From Nothophaeocryptopus gaeumannii (Eukaryota > Ascomycota > Dothideomycetes > Mycosphaerellales > Mycosphaerellaceae): a DNA stretch of 64,000 bases. Position 1 is the stretch's first letter. The number at the start of each line of letters is the position of its first letter. The notes under the pieces were generated by a model. That model ran no database searches, was not told the origin of the DNA, and worked only from the letters and a program-made list of their open reading frames with translations. The translations under genes and the position numbers were made by a program. Shown piece by piece: positions 44,201 to 52,135 of this stretch. The stretch lies in the NCBI GenBank assembly GCA_031771865.1, contig JASISA010000041.1, positions 2,604,001 to 2,668,000 on the forward strand, in the 5' to 3' direction.

Positions 44201-47200
44201 TTAGCATTGCATCATGAGCATCGAATCGATCAGCACCATTGTAGAATGCTGCCAAGCCCTTTAAAATGCCGGGTGGATTCGCCAAGCAGGCTTTGAGGAG
44301 TACAGGTGGGAGCATAGCCGCCTGAACATGCTCGCGCGCAAAGACCTGCTCAAGAGCATTGGTATCCTTTTTCGTCGCTGAATCAATGCAGACGACAGTT
44401 CCGCCATTGAGTAGCGCTGCGTAGATCTCCCACACTGAGAGGTCGAAAGCTATGTTGAACAGGTGAGCAACTGCCATGGCAGCTGGAAGTTCAGACATGA
44501 CATTGGTTTGTTTTACCAGCCGCACAACGCCGCGATGTTCGATCATCACACCTTTGGGCTTGCCAGTGCTCCCCGAAGTGAACATGACATAGGCTAGGCT
44601 CGTCGCCGATGGACTTTTAGTGGTGTGCGGAGATTGTTCCTCTTCTGGTCGATCCAGAATCTCAGAAATTGTCACAAATTCAAGTCCGTGTACAGGCACG
44701 TCGGGTACTGCGACATCCGGCCCAAGCAGAACAATCTTGCGTCCCTCGAATGAGGACAGAATGCCCTCTATGCGACTAGCGGGAGCGTCGACATCTAACG
44801 GGACGTATGCCATTCTCGCCTTTAAAATGCCAAGAAATGCAGCAATAGTCTGACAACATCGAGGTGCAAGCACACCGATCCAGGCTTCTGGCGCAAAACT
44901 ACGTCGCCGCAGCCACGCTGCAAGTACATCCGACTGACGATCCAGGTTGGCGTAAGTGAGATTTGTAGATGAGTCTTTGACTGCGATGGCATCGGGACAT
45001 GCTGCGACCTGCTCGGAAAAGACATCCGTGATGCTCTTGTCGCGGGGATAGTCCACCCGCGCCACATCAAGCAAGCCCCTGCTTCGGAGCTTTGTAAGAC
45101 CATCTTGTAGGCGGAGCGAGGGAATCGGAACCTCGGGCTCTTCAAGACCACGGCGCAACACTTCTTTGAAAGTCTGCACAGTGGCCTGGATGGTCTCGGG
45201 CTCGAAAAGGTCTTTGGCGAAGAGCATATTCCCATGTACCCCTTCCTTCCTCTGAACGAGATGAAATTCCAGATCAAATCTGGTCGACTCGGTGCCTCGC
45301 AGTGCCTCTGCTTCCAGGCCCTCGAGATGGATCTCGCCAAGACTTGGCTGGGAATGTACAGCGAACATGAGCTGCACTAGCGGGTTGCGAGAAGCATTTC
45401 GAGCGCCGGGAAGGACCTCTGAGACGATTCTCTCAAATGGCACATCCTGATGTGCGAGAGCCGATGTAACGGTGGCCTTGACCTGCTGTACCAGCTTCTC
45501 GAATGACTCGCCTTCGACAGTAATGCGCATGCACTGGATGTTGCTGAAAAGGCCAACCAGATCTTCCAGTTCGGTGCGATTGCGGCTTGCATTGGGCGTA
45601 CCTATGGTAGCATCGTCTGCTCCAGTGAGTCGATAATGCGCAGCGCGAAAAGCGGCAAGTAGCACGACAAACGGAGTTGTCTGCTGCGCCTTGCAGAACC
45701 TCTGTAAGCTCTCGTACAATGGCCCATCAATGGTGGTTTCCACGACGCCTGCTACTCCAGACGGCAGCGCAGGTCTAGGCTTATCGATGAGCAGCTCGGC
45801 GGGAGTGTTGTCTGCAAGCTGTTCAATCCAATACTCTAGCTGTTTTCGCTGTTCGGCCTGCTGATCGTCGTGTTGCTGCCATGCAGCGAAGTCGCGATAC
45901 TGGATGGGAAGCGGCTCGAGTTGCCTGAGAGGATCGCGGCCCGCAGCAGCCGCGGAATAAAATGCTGCTAGGTCGCGGCGGAGGATGTCGTCCGACCATC
46001 CATCGGAGATGATATGGTGCATGACGATAGAGATGATGTGGTCCTCTGCACCTACGCGTAACACCGCCACCCTCCACGGCGGCGTGGACTGAAGATTGAA
46101 GGCAGTCGTTTGCTGGCTGTGTAGCTCATCATTGAAGTCCCCATTGGCTGCTACATCGATCAACTGCAGGGTGTCCTTCGCGGCGCGACATGGCTGGATG
46201 ACCTGCACGGGTGCTCCATTGCGCTCCTTGAATGTCGTGCGTAGCGGCTCATGTCGCTCCTCCAGCGCCTGAAATGCAGCGCGCAGAGCGTCGATGTGAA
46301 GCCTCCCTCGTAGACGTCCTGCAACTGACACATTGTACGCTGGTGTGCCAGGGTTCAGCTGCTCCAAGAACCAAAGCCCTCTCTGGGCGAATGAGAGCTC
46401 AGCCTCGCTGTCATCTTTAGGCTGGGCAAGAATGGATTTCTCTCCGTTCAGATGAGCCGACTTCTGCTCAGTGGCGGCCACAAGATTTGCAAACACTGGG
46501 TTTTGGAGAACGTCCGCCACCTTCAGCGGCAGTCCGGTCGCTCGCGCTTTATTGACCATTTGAATTGCCATAATCGAATCTCCACCCAAGTCGAAGAAGT
46601 TGTCGTGCTTGCCAATAGAGCCGGCTTCAATAGGCATGCTCTGAGCCCAAAGATGTGCCATAGCTGCTTCAGGACCTTCGCTCAGCAGTGACTCTCGCGG
46701 CCGCGATGCAACATCTTGATCCCTAGCCTGAAGGAGCTCATCGCCAATTGCCCGGAGCCTCCTGCGATCAGTCTTTCCAGTTGCGGTTGTAGGAAACTCC
46801 TTCAGAGAGACGTAGTACGAAGGGATCGCGTGCCGCCCAATCTGGGTCTGCAGCTGATCAGTGAAGTGAGCGGCGTCAGTATGATCCAAGATAGTGGCTC
46901 CAGGCCCTGTCCTCTTGCCAGAGCAATCCGCGTCATGCGGCTTAATGAGAAAGGCCACCAGCAGCTCTCGGCGAGCAGCATGAGACTGCTTGACAATCTC
47001 GACGACAGGAGTGACGCCCGAAGGCACGATCTTGCGTAGATGGAATTCTACATCACCAAGCTCCACACGCTGGCCGCGGATCTTGACCTGCGAGTCTTCG
47101 CGGCCGAGATTCAAGACTCTACCATCGGATTGGTAGCAAGCCAGGTCTCCAGTCCTATAGAACCTGGCTGAGTCGCAGGGCTCGCATCCTTGAGGATACC

Positions 47201-49055
47201 ATGATGGACTTTTGGTCAGGAATCTGTCTGCACTCGCTTCTGGTAGGCCCAGATATCCTCGTGCCACTCCGCAACCTTCAATCAATAGCTCTCCAGCGCA
47301 ACCAAGCGGCGCTAGACGATCGCTATTCCCGGGTTCAGTAATCCAGAGGCGAGTTCCCGATCCTCGACCAATGACACGCGAGTCTGGATCATCTTTGTCG
47401 ACGGTGCCAATACTGGTAAGCAAACATTCGCTCTGGCCACAGCCATTCAAGATCTCAACACGCCCTGCCCAGGTTTCCTTCGTTTCCGGCGTCATTGGCT
47501 CTCCCGCCAACATCAGTACTTTTAGCGAAGGAACACTCTCAGGCTGAATAGCTCCAACGAAGGATGGTGTAAATATCGCGAAGTTGGCCTTACTTCTTCG
47601 GATAAAGTCAGAAATGTTGTTGACACGATCATGCTCCGAAGGTATGCAGAGGCATCCGCCTGTCAACAGGGTTCCGAAAGTCTCGGCCATGCACACCGCG
47701 TAAGCATACGAGGCGAATTGGAGGGCGCGAGTGTTCTGATCAATCTTGAACGCCGGGCCAAATGCGGATGCATAAGTTGTTATACCTCGATGTGGAACCA
47801 TTACCCCCTTGGGCTCTCCAGTGCTTCCGGACGTGAAGATTGCGTAGGCGAGATCCTGTGGTTTTGAGGGTGATAGTGATCCTTCGTCGGCTCGAGGTAG
47901 AGAGGCCAGCAGCTCATCGTCCACAATGATGCAACGCGATGCAAGAGAATGCATGATGTGACGCTGGCTCTGAGAAATCAGCGCCACCTTGGGAAATGTC
48001 TGTCGACAGATGGATCCGATTCTGCTGGAGGGAATGGAAGGATCGACAAGTGTGAACGCCGCCCCAGCTTTCAGAACTGCCAACATGCTGACGACTGCCC
48101 ATTTAGACTTCTCAAAGCACAGTGGTACCACCGATTCTGAGTCGAGGCCCAAAGTTTGGATATGAAGGGCGAGACGCGAGGACAAATCGTCCAGCTCGGC
48201 GTACGTAAGCTCTCCATCCCATGCAAACACCGCTGGATGTTGAGGCGTCGAGAGCGTCCATTTCGCGATCAAATCCTGGATACACCCTTCGCCTATCGGA
48301 GGCGGAGCTGCATTCCATGTCTGTATTTCTTCTCGATCTTCTTGTGTCATGACATCGAGTTCTCGAATAGGCAGATTGGCCGCCTTGCCTCCAAGCTGTA
48401 GTATTACACCACCCAGTTGTCTGAGGAAACGGAGGGTTTGAGGGCCATCGATAACGCCTGGATCGTACAGCGCAGATATTGACATTGAATCATGACTCGT
48501 TTGGCACTCGAGCAGAAGCGCGCGATCTGTGTGAGCTTCAAAGACTCCAGAATCCGAATTAGGTGGATGGGTATGGACGCTCCTGGTGCGCTCATCTTCG
48601 GAGGTTGCGACGGCCAATATCGTCTGGGCATTGACACCAGTAGCGGTGGATCCCTTTTCGTCTGGACCAGATTGCTCGATTCTTGTCTTTGTAGTGTCCT
48701 GGCATTCGATTCCTCGACTCAGATCTGAACACGATTGTTGGGGATCTAAGTGCACGCGGCATGAAATTAAAGGTCTTTTGTAGCCATTAGTTGCAGGCTG
48801 CTGCGGACTACGTGAAGTAGATCGATCCTCCACGACATCGAAAACTACATCGGCCGCGCGCGTATACCGTGAGAGAAGCACCCCGAGCGCTGCTCGGCAA
48901 ACGATAGTTGGAGGCCATGTTTGCGGTGCTGAAGCAGTCCATGGGATCCGATGCGCAGCGTGGGCCCGGGCACAAGGACTCGTCAAATTGGTCGGGAGAG
49001 ACGGAAATGAAGTGCCCTCCAGGTCGCCACCCTGTGAATGCGAAGACTCCACCAT
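41229..49055 (-). CDS. Two-module non-ribosomal peptide synthetase (A-T-C-A-nMT-T-TE)
   Basis: One intronless frame of 2608 residues. Residues 50-250: C-terminal half of a condensation domain without its HHxxxDG site. A1: FTSGSTGEPKGVM at about 405. T1: DNFFDLGGDSIMA at about 816. C: VMHHIISDGWS at about 1012, intact. A2: FTSGSTGKPKGVM at about 1490. A methyltransferase is inserted in A2 (VLEIGTGTGMVLFN at about 1866), the usual place for N-methylation. T2: DDFFALGGHSLMA at about 2309. Thioesterase: GGYSFGSF at about 2450 with a late THHG histidine. By alignment to the gramicidin A-domain pocket, A1 reads A-V-A-I-M-A-G-L-T-K (no Asp235) and A2 D-L-W-M-F-N-A-A-L-K. So A1 probably loads a non-alpha-amino acid and A2 an amino acid that is N-methylated before release. 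The product is unknown; similarity to enniatin-type synthetases is in layout only. Confidence 0.93.
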   Translation of the reverse strand: MVESSHSQGGDLEGTSFPSLPTNLTSPCARAHAAHRIPWTASAPQTWPPTIVCRAALGVLLSRYTRAADVVFDVVEDRSTSRSPQQPATNGYKRPLISCRVHLDPQQSCSDLSRGIECQDTTKTRIEQSGPDEKGSTATGVNAQTILAVATSEDERTRSVHTHPPNSDSGVFEAHTDRALLLECQTSHDSMSISALYDPGVIDGPQTLRFLRQLGGVILQLGGKAANLPIRELDVMTQEDREEIQTWNAAPPPIGEGCIQDLIAKWTLSTPQHPAVFAWDGELTYAELDDLSSRLALHIQTLGLDSESVVPLCFEKSKWAVVSMLAVLKAGAAFTLVDPSIPSSRIGSICRQTFPKVALISQSQRHIMHSLASRCIIVDDELLASLPRADEGSLSPSKPQDLAYAIFTSGSTGEPKGVMVPHRGITTYASAFGPAFKIDQNTRALQFASYAYAVCMAETFGTLLTGGCLCIPSEHDRVNNISDFIRRSKANFAIFTPSFVGAIQPESVPSLKVLMLAGEPMTPETKETWAGRVEILNGCGQSECLLTSIGTVDKDDPDSRVIGRGSGTRLWITEPGNSDRLAPLGCAGELLIEGCGVARGYLGLPEASADRFLTKSPSWYPQGCEPCDSARFYRTGDLACYQSDGRVLNLGREDSQVKIRGQRVELGDVEFHLRKIVPSGVTPVVEIVKQSHAARRELLVAFLIKPHDADCSGKRTGPGATILDHTDAAHFTDQLQTQIGRHAIPSYYVSLKEFPTTATGKTDRRRLRAIGDELLQARDQDVASRPRESLLSEGPEAAMAHLWAQSMPIEAGSIGKHDNFFDLGGDSIMAIQMVNKARATGLPLKVADVLQNPVFANLVAATEQKSAHLNGEKSILAQPKDDSEAELSFAQRGLWFLEQLNPGTPAYNVSVAGRLRGRLHIDALRAAFQALEERHEPLRTTFKERNGAPVQVIQPCRAAKDTLQLIDVAANGDFNDELHSQQTTAFNLQSTPPWRVAVLRVGAEDHIISIVMHHIISDGWSDDILRRDLAAFYSAAAAGRDPLRQLEPLPIQYRDFAAWQQHDDQQAEQRKQLEYWIEQLADNTPAELLIDKPRPALPSGVAGVVETTIDGPLYESLQRFCKAQQTTPFVVLLAAFRAAHYRLTGADDATIGTPNASRNRTELEDLVGLFSNIQCMRITVEGESFEKLVQQVKATVTSALAHQDVPFERIVSEVLPGARNASRNPLVQLMFAVHSQPSLGEIHLEGLEAEALRGTESTRFDLEFHLVQRKEGVHGNMLFAKDLFEPETIQATVQTFKEVLRRGLEEPEVPIPSLRLQDGLTKLRSRGLLDVARVDYPRDKSITDVFSEQVAACPDAIAVKDSSTNLTYANLDRQSDVLAAWLRRRSFAPEAWIGVLAPRCCQTIAAFLGILKARMAYVPLDVDAPASRIEGILSSFEGRKIVLLGPDVAVPDVPVHGLEFVTISEILDRPEEEQSPHTTKSPSATSLAYVMFTSGSTGKPKGVMIEHRGVVRLVKQTNVMSELPAAMAVAHLFNIAFDLSVWEIYAALLNGGTVVCIDSATKKDTNALEQVFAREHVQAAMLPPVLLKACLANPPGILKGLAAFYNGADRFDAHDAMLTRKLVPGRVVNAYGPTENSALSTIYDVQEDDSLTNGVPIGKVVSNSGAYVMDANQQLVSIGVMGELVVTGDGVARGYTDPALDRDRFIEVEINNKQVKAYRTGDRVRHRPIDGQIEFFGRLDRQIKIRGFRIEMAEVEYAMLRQNEVDDAAVVIDQRAGEDPDLIGFITTQDDTATGREEDTSGQVESWGQQFDKNFYEGIDDIDQSILGSDFLGWTSMYDGNKIDRSEMEEWLYDSMRMMLDGQAAGRVLEIGTGTGMVLFNLGEGLENYVGLDPSKPAVKFTSDRTKETPGLADKTDLHVGTASDISRIDSQRSNLIVLNSVVQYFPSPEYLYDVIDDISRFPHVKRVFFGDIRSYPLNRQFLASRALYKLGDKASKTTVRQEMARMEDREEELLVDPAFFTGLRSRMPDLIEHVEILPKMMKATNELSSYRYAAIVHFKRSNEQPQDVHAVGESDWLDFTKRQMDRTALTQLLKDYGDAEPVAVSNIPYSKTIPERHMVDTLDDDEDPESNGEAHWLSTASISAKHCPSLSPLDLVEVAQQSGFRVEVSWARQSSQKGGLDAVFHHFEPCNRGGRVKFRFPGDHDGSSKPSSLSNRPLQGQRNLQTERRVRNALQSQLPSYMIPRRVTILDRMPTNANGKVDRKQLEKLAESTAVHKTTTSRVPPKNDEERALCEEFSNVLGVDVSPTDDFFALGGHSLMAMRLLPRVSNRLGWHILLRDLYQNSTPRALYNSSTSSGDANVSLQSKWPSYMEFHSRSSNSRATLVLVHGFWGQGRIFAGLVPVLTEHLDVLILHDPFFGKAQGPTSLDEWSTFYLEALQARLPREAQVILGGYSFGSFTALKMASLWKDFFNSDLQSVLLLDPAVWEPVNVDELSQDFIDEKVNYGLRLFGEEQRGFVMEHFKKFGPLMASPKEKPDHKGKGLHIASSEVAEQGVPEWWASNYSNLEQVCIEATHHGLFEWARAVKEVGGVINGHCEKIWGEGGAC

Positions 49056-49154
49056 TTCTTCTATTCTTCCGAGGCAACGTTGAAGTCAAGAATGTCGACT
49101 TTGTTGCTGTAAAGGAGTCTTTTGAGCATGTATTTGGTTAATCCCTGCAACTGA

Positions 49155-49862
49155 TCACTGATGCCGGGAGTCGGCATTCGCAGCTATGTAGTCCCAGCCT
49201 ACATGTAGTGCCAAGGGACACGAGCCGTCATGGGTATTCTGTAAACGGCCATTGCACCCGCAGACGACCAAGCGAATCTGCACTGCTTGTAAATCTTTCC
49301 TCTGCTGCGTCAAGTAGTGGTGAAGAGGCGTGTTAGTGTCTGCCATGTGGGTCAACGATGAATGACGTATGAACGCAGTAGTCCAGACAGAACCAGAGTT
49401 GTTGCATTCGAAGTCGATTACCTCGACGCCGCTCTCGATTAGCTCGCCATCGGTGTGCACTGGTGAGCGTCTGGACGGCTAAAAGCAGCTCGCTTCCGTT
49501 TGCGGTAACTTGACAACAAATAATCTGAAGAATGAGAGCTTCCAGACATACATACTTACAATGCGTTGGACGCTATTCAGTCACACCCCGATGCAGGCGT
49601 CTGAAGTTGTACGAGTGGACTTACGGCGTTTCTTGCTTGCTGAGAGCATCCTTGGCGTCAACGCCACTGGATCCATCAGTAGTGGCAGAGTCCGTCCCAG
49701 CTCATAGGAAGCCAGAAGGAGAAGGAGCATCCGTGCGATATGGGAGTACATGTGCGTGTCTTCTCTCAGCTTCAGCTTCAGCGTCTAACTCTCGCTCCAG
49801 AGGATTTTAGACGCGTCCAGTCTGGCGACGCGGCCTCCGTTCTTGTGCCGTTGGCGTCCATG
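49155..49862 (-). pseudogene. Ankyrin-like gene remnant upstream of NRPS
   Basis: The clearest part, 49460-49155, reads ADTNTPLHHYLTQQRKDLQA, then VQIRLVVCGCNGRLQNTHDG and SCPLALHVGWD. This resembles ankyrin repeats (TPLH...L...G.D.N...G.T.L..A). Possible upstream exons to 49862 (MDANGTRTEAASPDW) are suggested by donor-like GTAAGT sites near 49624 and 49555, but no complete model reads through. It could be a real gene with several small exons or a decayed one. Confidence is low. Confidence 0.35.
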
Positions 49863-50184
49863 ATGGTGAGCGCGGACTTCAGAATCACTGCTTCGGTCAG
49901 TGAGGTAGAAGCAATAGAGGGATGCGCGTGTCTGCGATACAAGATGGAGGAAAAAGAGAAGGAGGTGAAAGAGAGGGAGGAGGAGGAAAGGGTAGGGATG
50001 GAGCAAGATTGAGTCGATGGGCAGAAAGTCTTGGCATCGACCAGGATCCTTGCTAGCGCGAAACTGCACAACCTCATCTCAGACCTCCCTTCCCTTATCT
50101 TCACGGCTCCCACAGCTAACTACACCTCTCACATACATAGTCTACCCAATCCTGTACAACCATAGAACCACCAGATTCCTCACA

Positions 50185-50727
50185 ATGCCCCTCTCAAGCC
50201 TCCCAACCTGGCCGCTAATCCTCTTCGGCATCCTCGAGCCAGCAGCCCTGTACGCCCTCCCACCAACCTCACCACCATCTCCTCAGCACCACTAATCTTC
50301 TGCCAGCATCTGGGCCTTCGTAGTAACCCTTCAGGATCCATTCCGTTTCTTCGCCTCCCAAGCACCAAATTATGCGATCACAGAGTCTTCCTTCACCCCG
50401 CAAGCCCAAGGCCAGACTTACATGCTCGGGAATTGCTACCTCCTCCTCGCTGCCATGGCTGTCATCTGCTGTTTCACGCCTAATGCATCTACGTCGAGAT
50501 GGTATTTGATTGCGGTCGCTGTGGCTGATTTGGGACATATCTATGCGACGTATGTTACCGTTGGGCCAGACTACTTTGGCAATCCTGCTGGGTGGAACGA
50601 TATGATTTGGGGAAGTGTGGGTGCTAGCGGGTTTTTGCATTTGAATCGGCTGGCGACTGTGGCGGGAGTGTTTGGGAAGTTGGGAGAGGGAGAAGACGAA
50701 GAGGCAAAGGTTAAAAAGGTGAAGTAG
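50185..50727 (+). CDS. DUF7704-type small membrane protein
   Basis: Exons 50185-50249 and 50307-50727 give 161 residues. The 57-nt intron (GTACGC...CACTAATC...GCCAG) removes an in-frame TAA at 50293. The first exon is MPLSSLPTWPLILFGILEPA, followed across the splice by ALIWAFVVTLQDPFRFFASQ. Then come TYMLGNCYLLLAAMAVICCF, YLIAVAVADLGHIYATYVT and GWNDMIWGSVGASGFLHLNR, four hydrophobic segments with the DxxH/YxT and N-R-L pattern seen in the fungal DUF7704 family. The function of the family is unknown; members often lie next to secondary-metabolite genes. It is 1.1 kb from the NRPS start, on the other strand. Confidence 0.75.
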
Positions 50728-51465
50728 ATGTGGTAAGCGAGCTCTACTCATATTGGATAGTTGATACATGTGCTGACATGGCAGAGATCTACATCCCTCC
50801 ATCTGTTAAGATCCAATCCTGTGCTATCGACTTCGAACTCATGCGATCAACTTTCCTCTTCGCCCGCGATACGACTCACTTCGCATCCTCACTAAACAGC
50901 GCCGCAAGCAAATCAACATCCCCTCGGTCCAGGGTAAGGAAATCACATCTCTCCCTCAAGACCTGGCGGAACCGGGCAGCCTTGTCCTCCACATACGACT
51001 GCGTCTTTCCGAACTCAAGACTCTCCTCATCTACCTTATAATCGTAGCTCAGCTCGGTATTCACACGTCCACTCGAGAACTGAAGCAACCACTTTTAAGT
51101 GTGAAAGGTCATTATCCGGTACCATATCGCTGAGTGCGGAGATAGATTTTCAAGGTTACTATTCACTTAACACTGCGCCGGGTACAGCCGAGGCGCTGCT
51201 AGCTTGTTAAGGAAGGAGCGAGGATGTATGTTTAGTTTTGACACCCATCTGCAACAGGAACGGATATAGTATGAGAAGATTGTGTTGCTCATAAGATGGT
51301 ACGATTCTTCATCGACCAGGGTCGGTTCAATTACTTCACCATGACATCACGCTCTCACCCAAATCTACCTTTCCCAGTCGCATTACTTTCACACGCACAG
51401 CCACGACTACATACAACTCCATATCTAACATCAAGAAACTACAACGAAAGTCAAAAAAAGCCAAA
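50728..51465. other. Spacer with a small unassigned frame
   Basis: A 740-bp spacer. The only notable element is the minus-strand 70-codon frame at 50876-51088, listed separately. Confidence 0.45.
50876..51088 (-). CDS. Short acidic hypothetical protein or fragment
   Basis: A 70-residue frame (MLQFSSGRVNTELSYDYKV ... LLAALFSEDAK) has charged, protein-like composition with a plausible amphipathic helix in its second half. No family is recognised and no upstream exon is evident. It may be a C-terminal fragment. Confidence 0.25.
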   Translation of the reverse strand: MLQFSSGRVNTELSYDYKVDEESLEFGKTQSYVEDKAARFRQVLRERCDFLTLDRGDVDLLAALFSEDAK

Positions 51466-51963
51466 ATGACCTCCCTCATGGCCGAAACCCAATGTCTCGA
51501 CCATGAAATCCTACCACCAACAACAGACCGCGCCTCAAGAACCCAACACACAGCTCACGCAATCTGCAAAGCTCTAGAGTGGCCGCCGCCGCCTGAACAG
51601 CTCATAGAGAAGCACTTCACCTCCTCCCCAAAAGTGTTCGAGCACGGACCCTCCTGGTCCCGCACCCGCCTCCCCTTTCTCGGACACACTTATTCCGGCG
51701 CCTCCGAATTCCTCGAATATTTCAGCACGCTAGGAGAGGCCCTGAGTATGGAGATTGAGGCATGCCCTCCCTTGAAAGAGTTTGCGGTGCATACAGAAGG
51801 CCCCGGAGGTACAGAAGTAGTATTCGTGCAAGGAGGAGGGGAATTCAAAGCCATCAAGACAGGGATATCTTGGAAGGAAAGCTTTGTGTATAGGTTTAGT
51901 GAATTTGATGTGGAAGGGAAGTTTGGACACTGGGAGATTTAGGCGGATCCTTTGAGTGCGTGG
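51466..51963 (+). CDS. NTF2/SnoaL-like protein truncated by a TGG-to-TAG stop
   Basis: From ATG 51466 the frame gives 158 residues of a fungal SnoaL-like (NTF2 fold) protein: LIEKHFTSSPKVFEHGPSWS, LPFLGHTYSGASEFLEYFST, then KESFVYRFSEFDVEGKFGHW and EI before TAG at 51940-51942. Beyond the stop the same frame continues ADPLSAWDAVG and ends about 16 codons later. The family usually ends FVYRLS.FD..GKIG.WEIWADPLSAW, so the TAG stands where Trp is expected and is one base from TGG. The protein lacks only its last strand and may still fold. SnoaL-like proteins act as cyclases or isomerases, or without catalysis, in polyketide and other pathways. It is at the edge of the NRPS locus. Confidence 0.72.
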
Positions 51964-52135
51964 GATGCGGTGGGAGACGGGGAGGAGCAGAAGAAAAGCT
52001 CAGCGTAGGAAGGACGACGGCGGTTTGTGACGATGGAGTACAGTGGAGGGGATTGTCGGTACGCTGTTCCCATTGTACATCAGCACAACGTACTGTAAGA
52101 TCTTAATACACTTGCATCTTTCATCTTATTCATCA

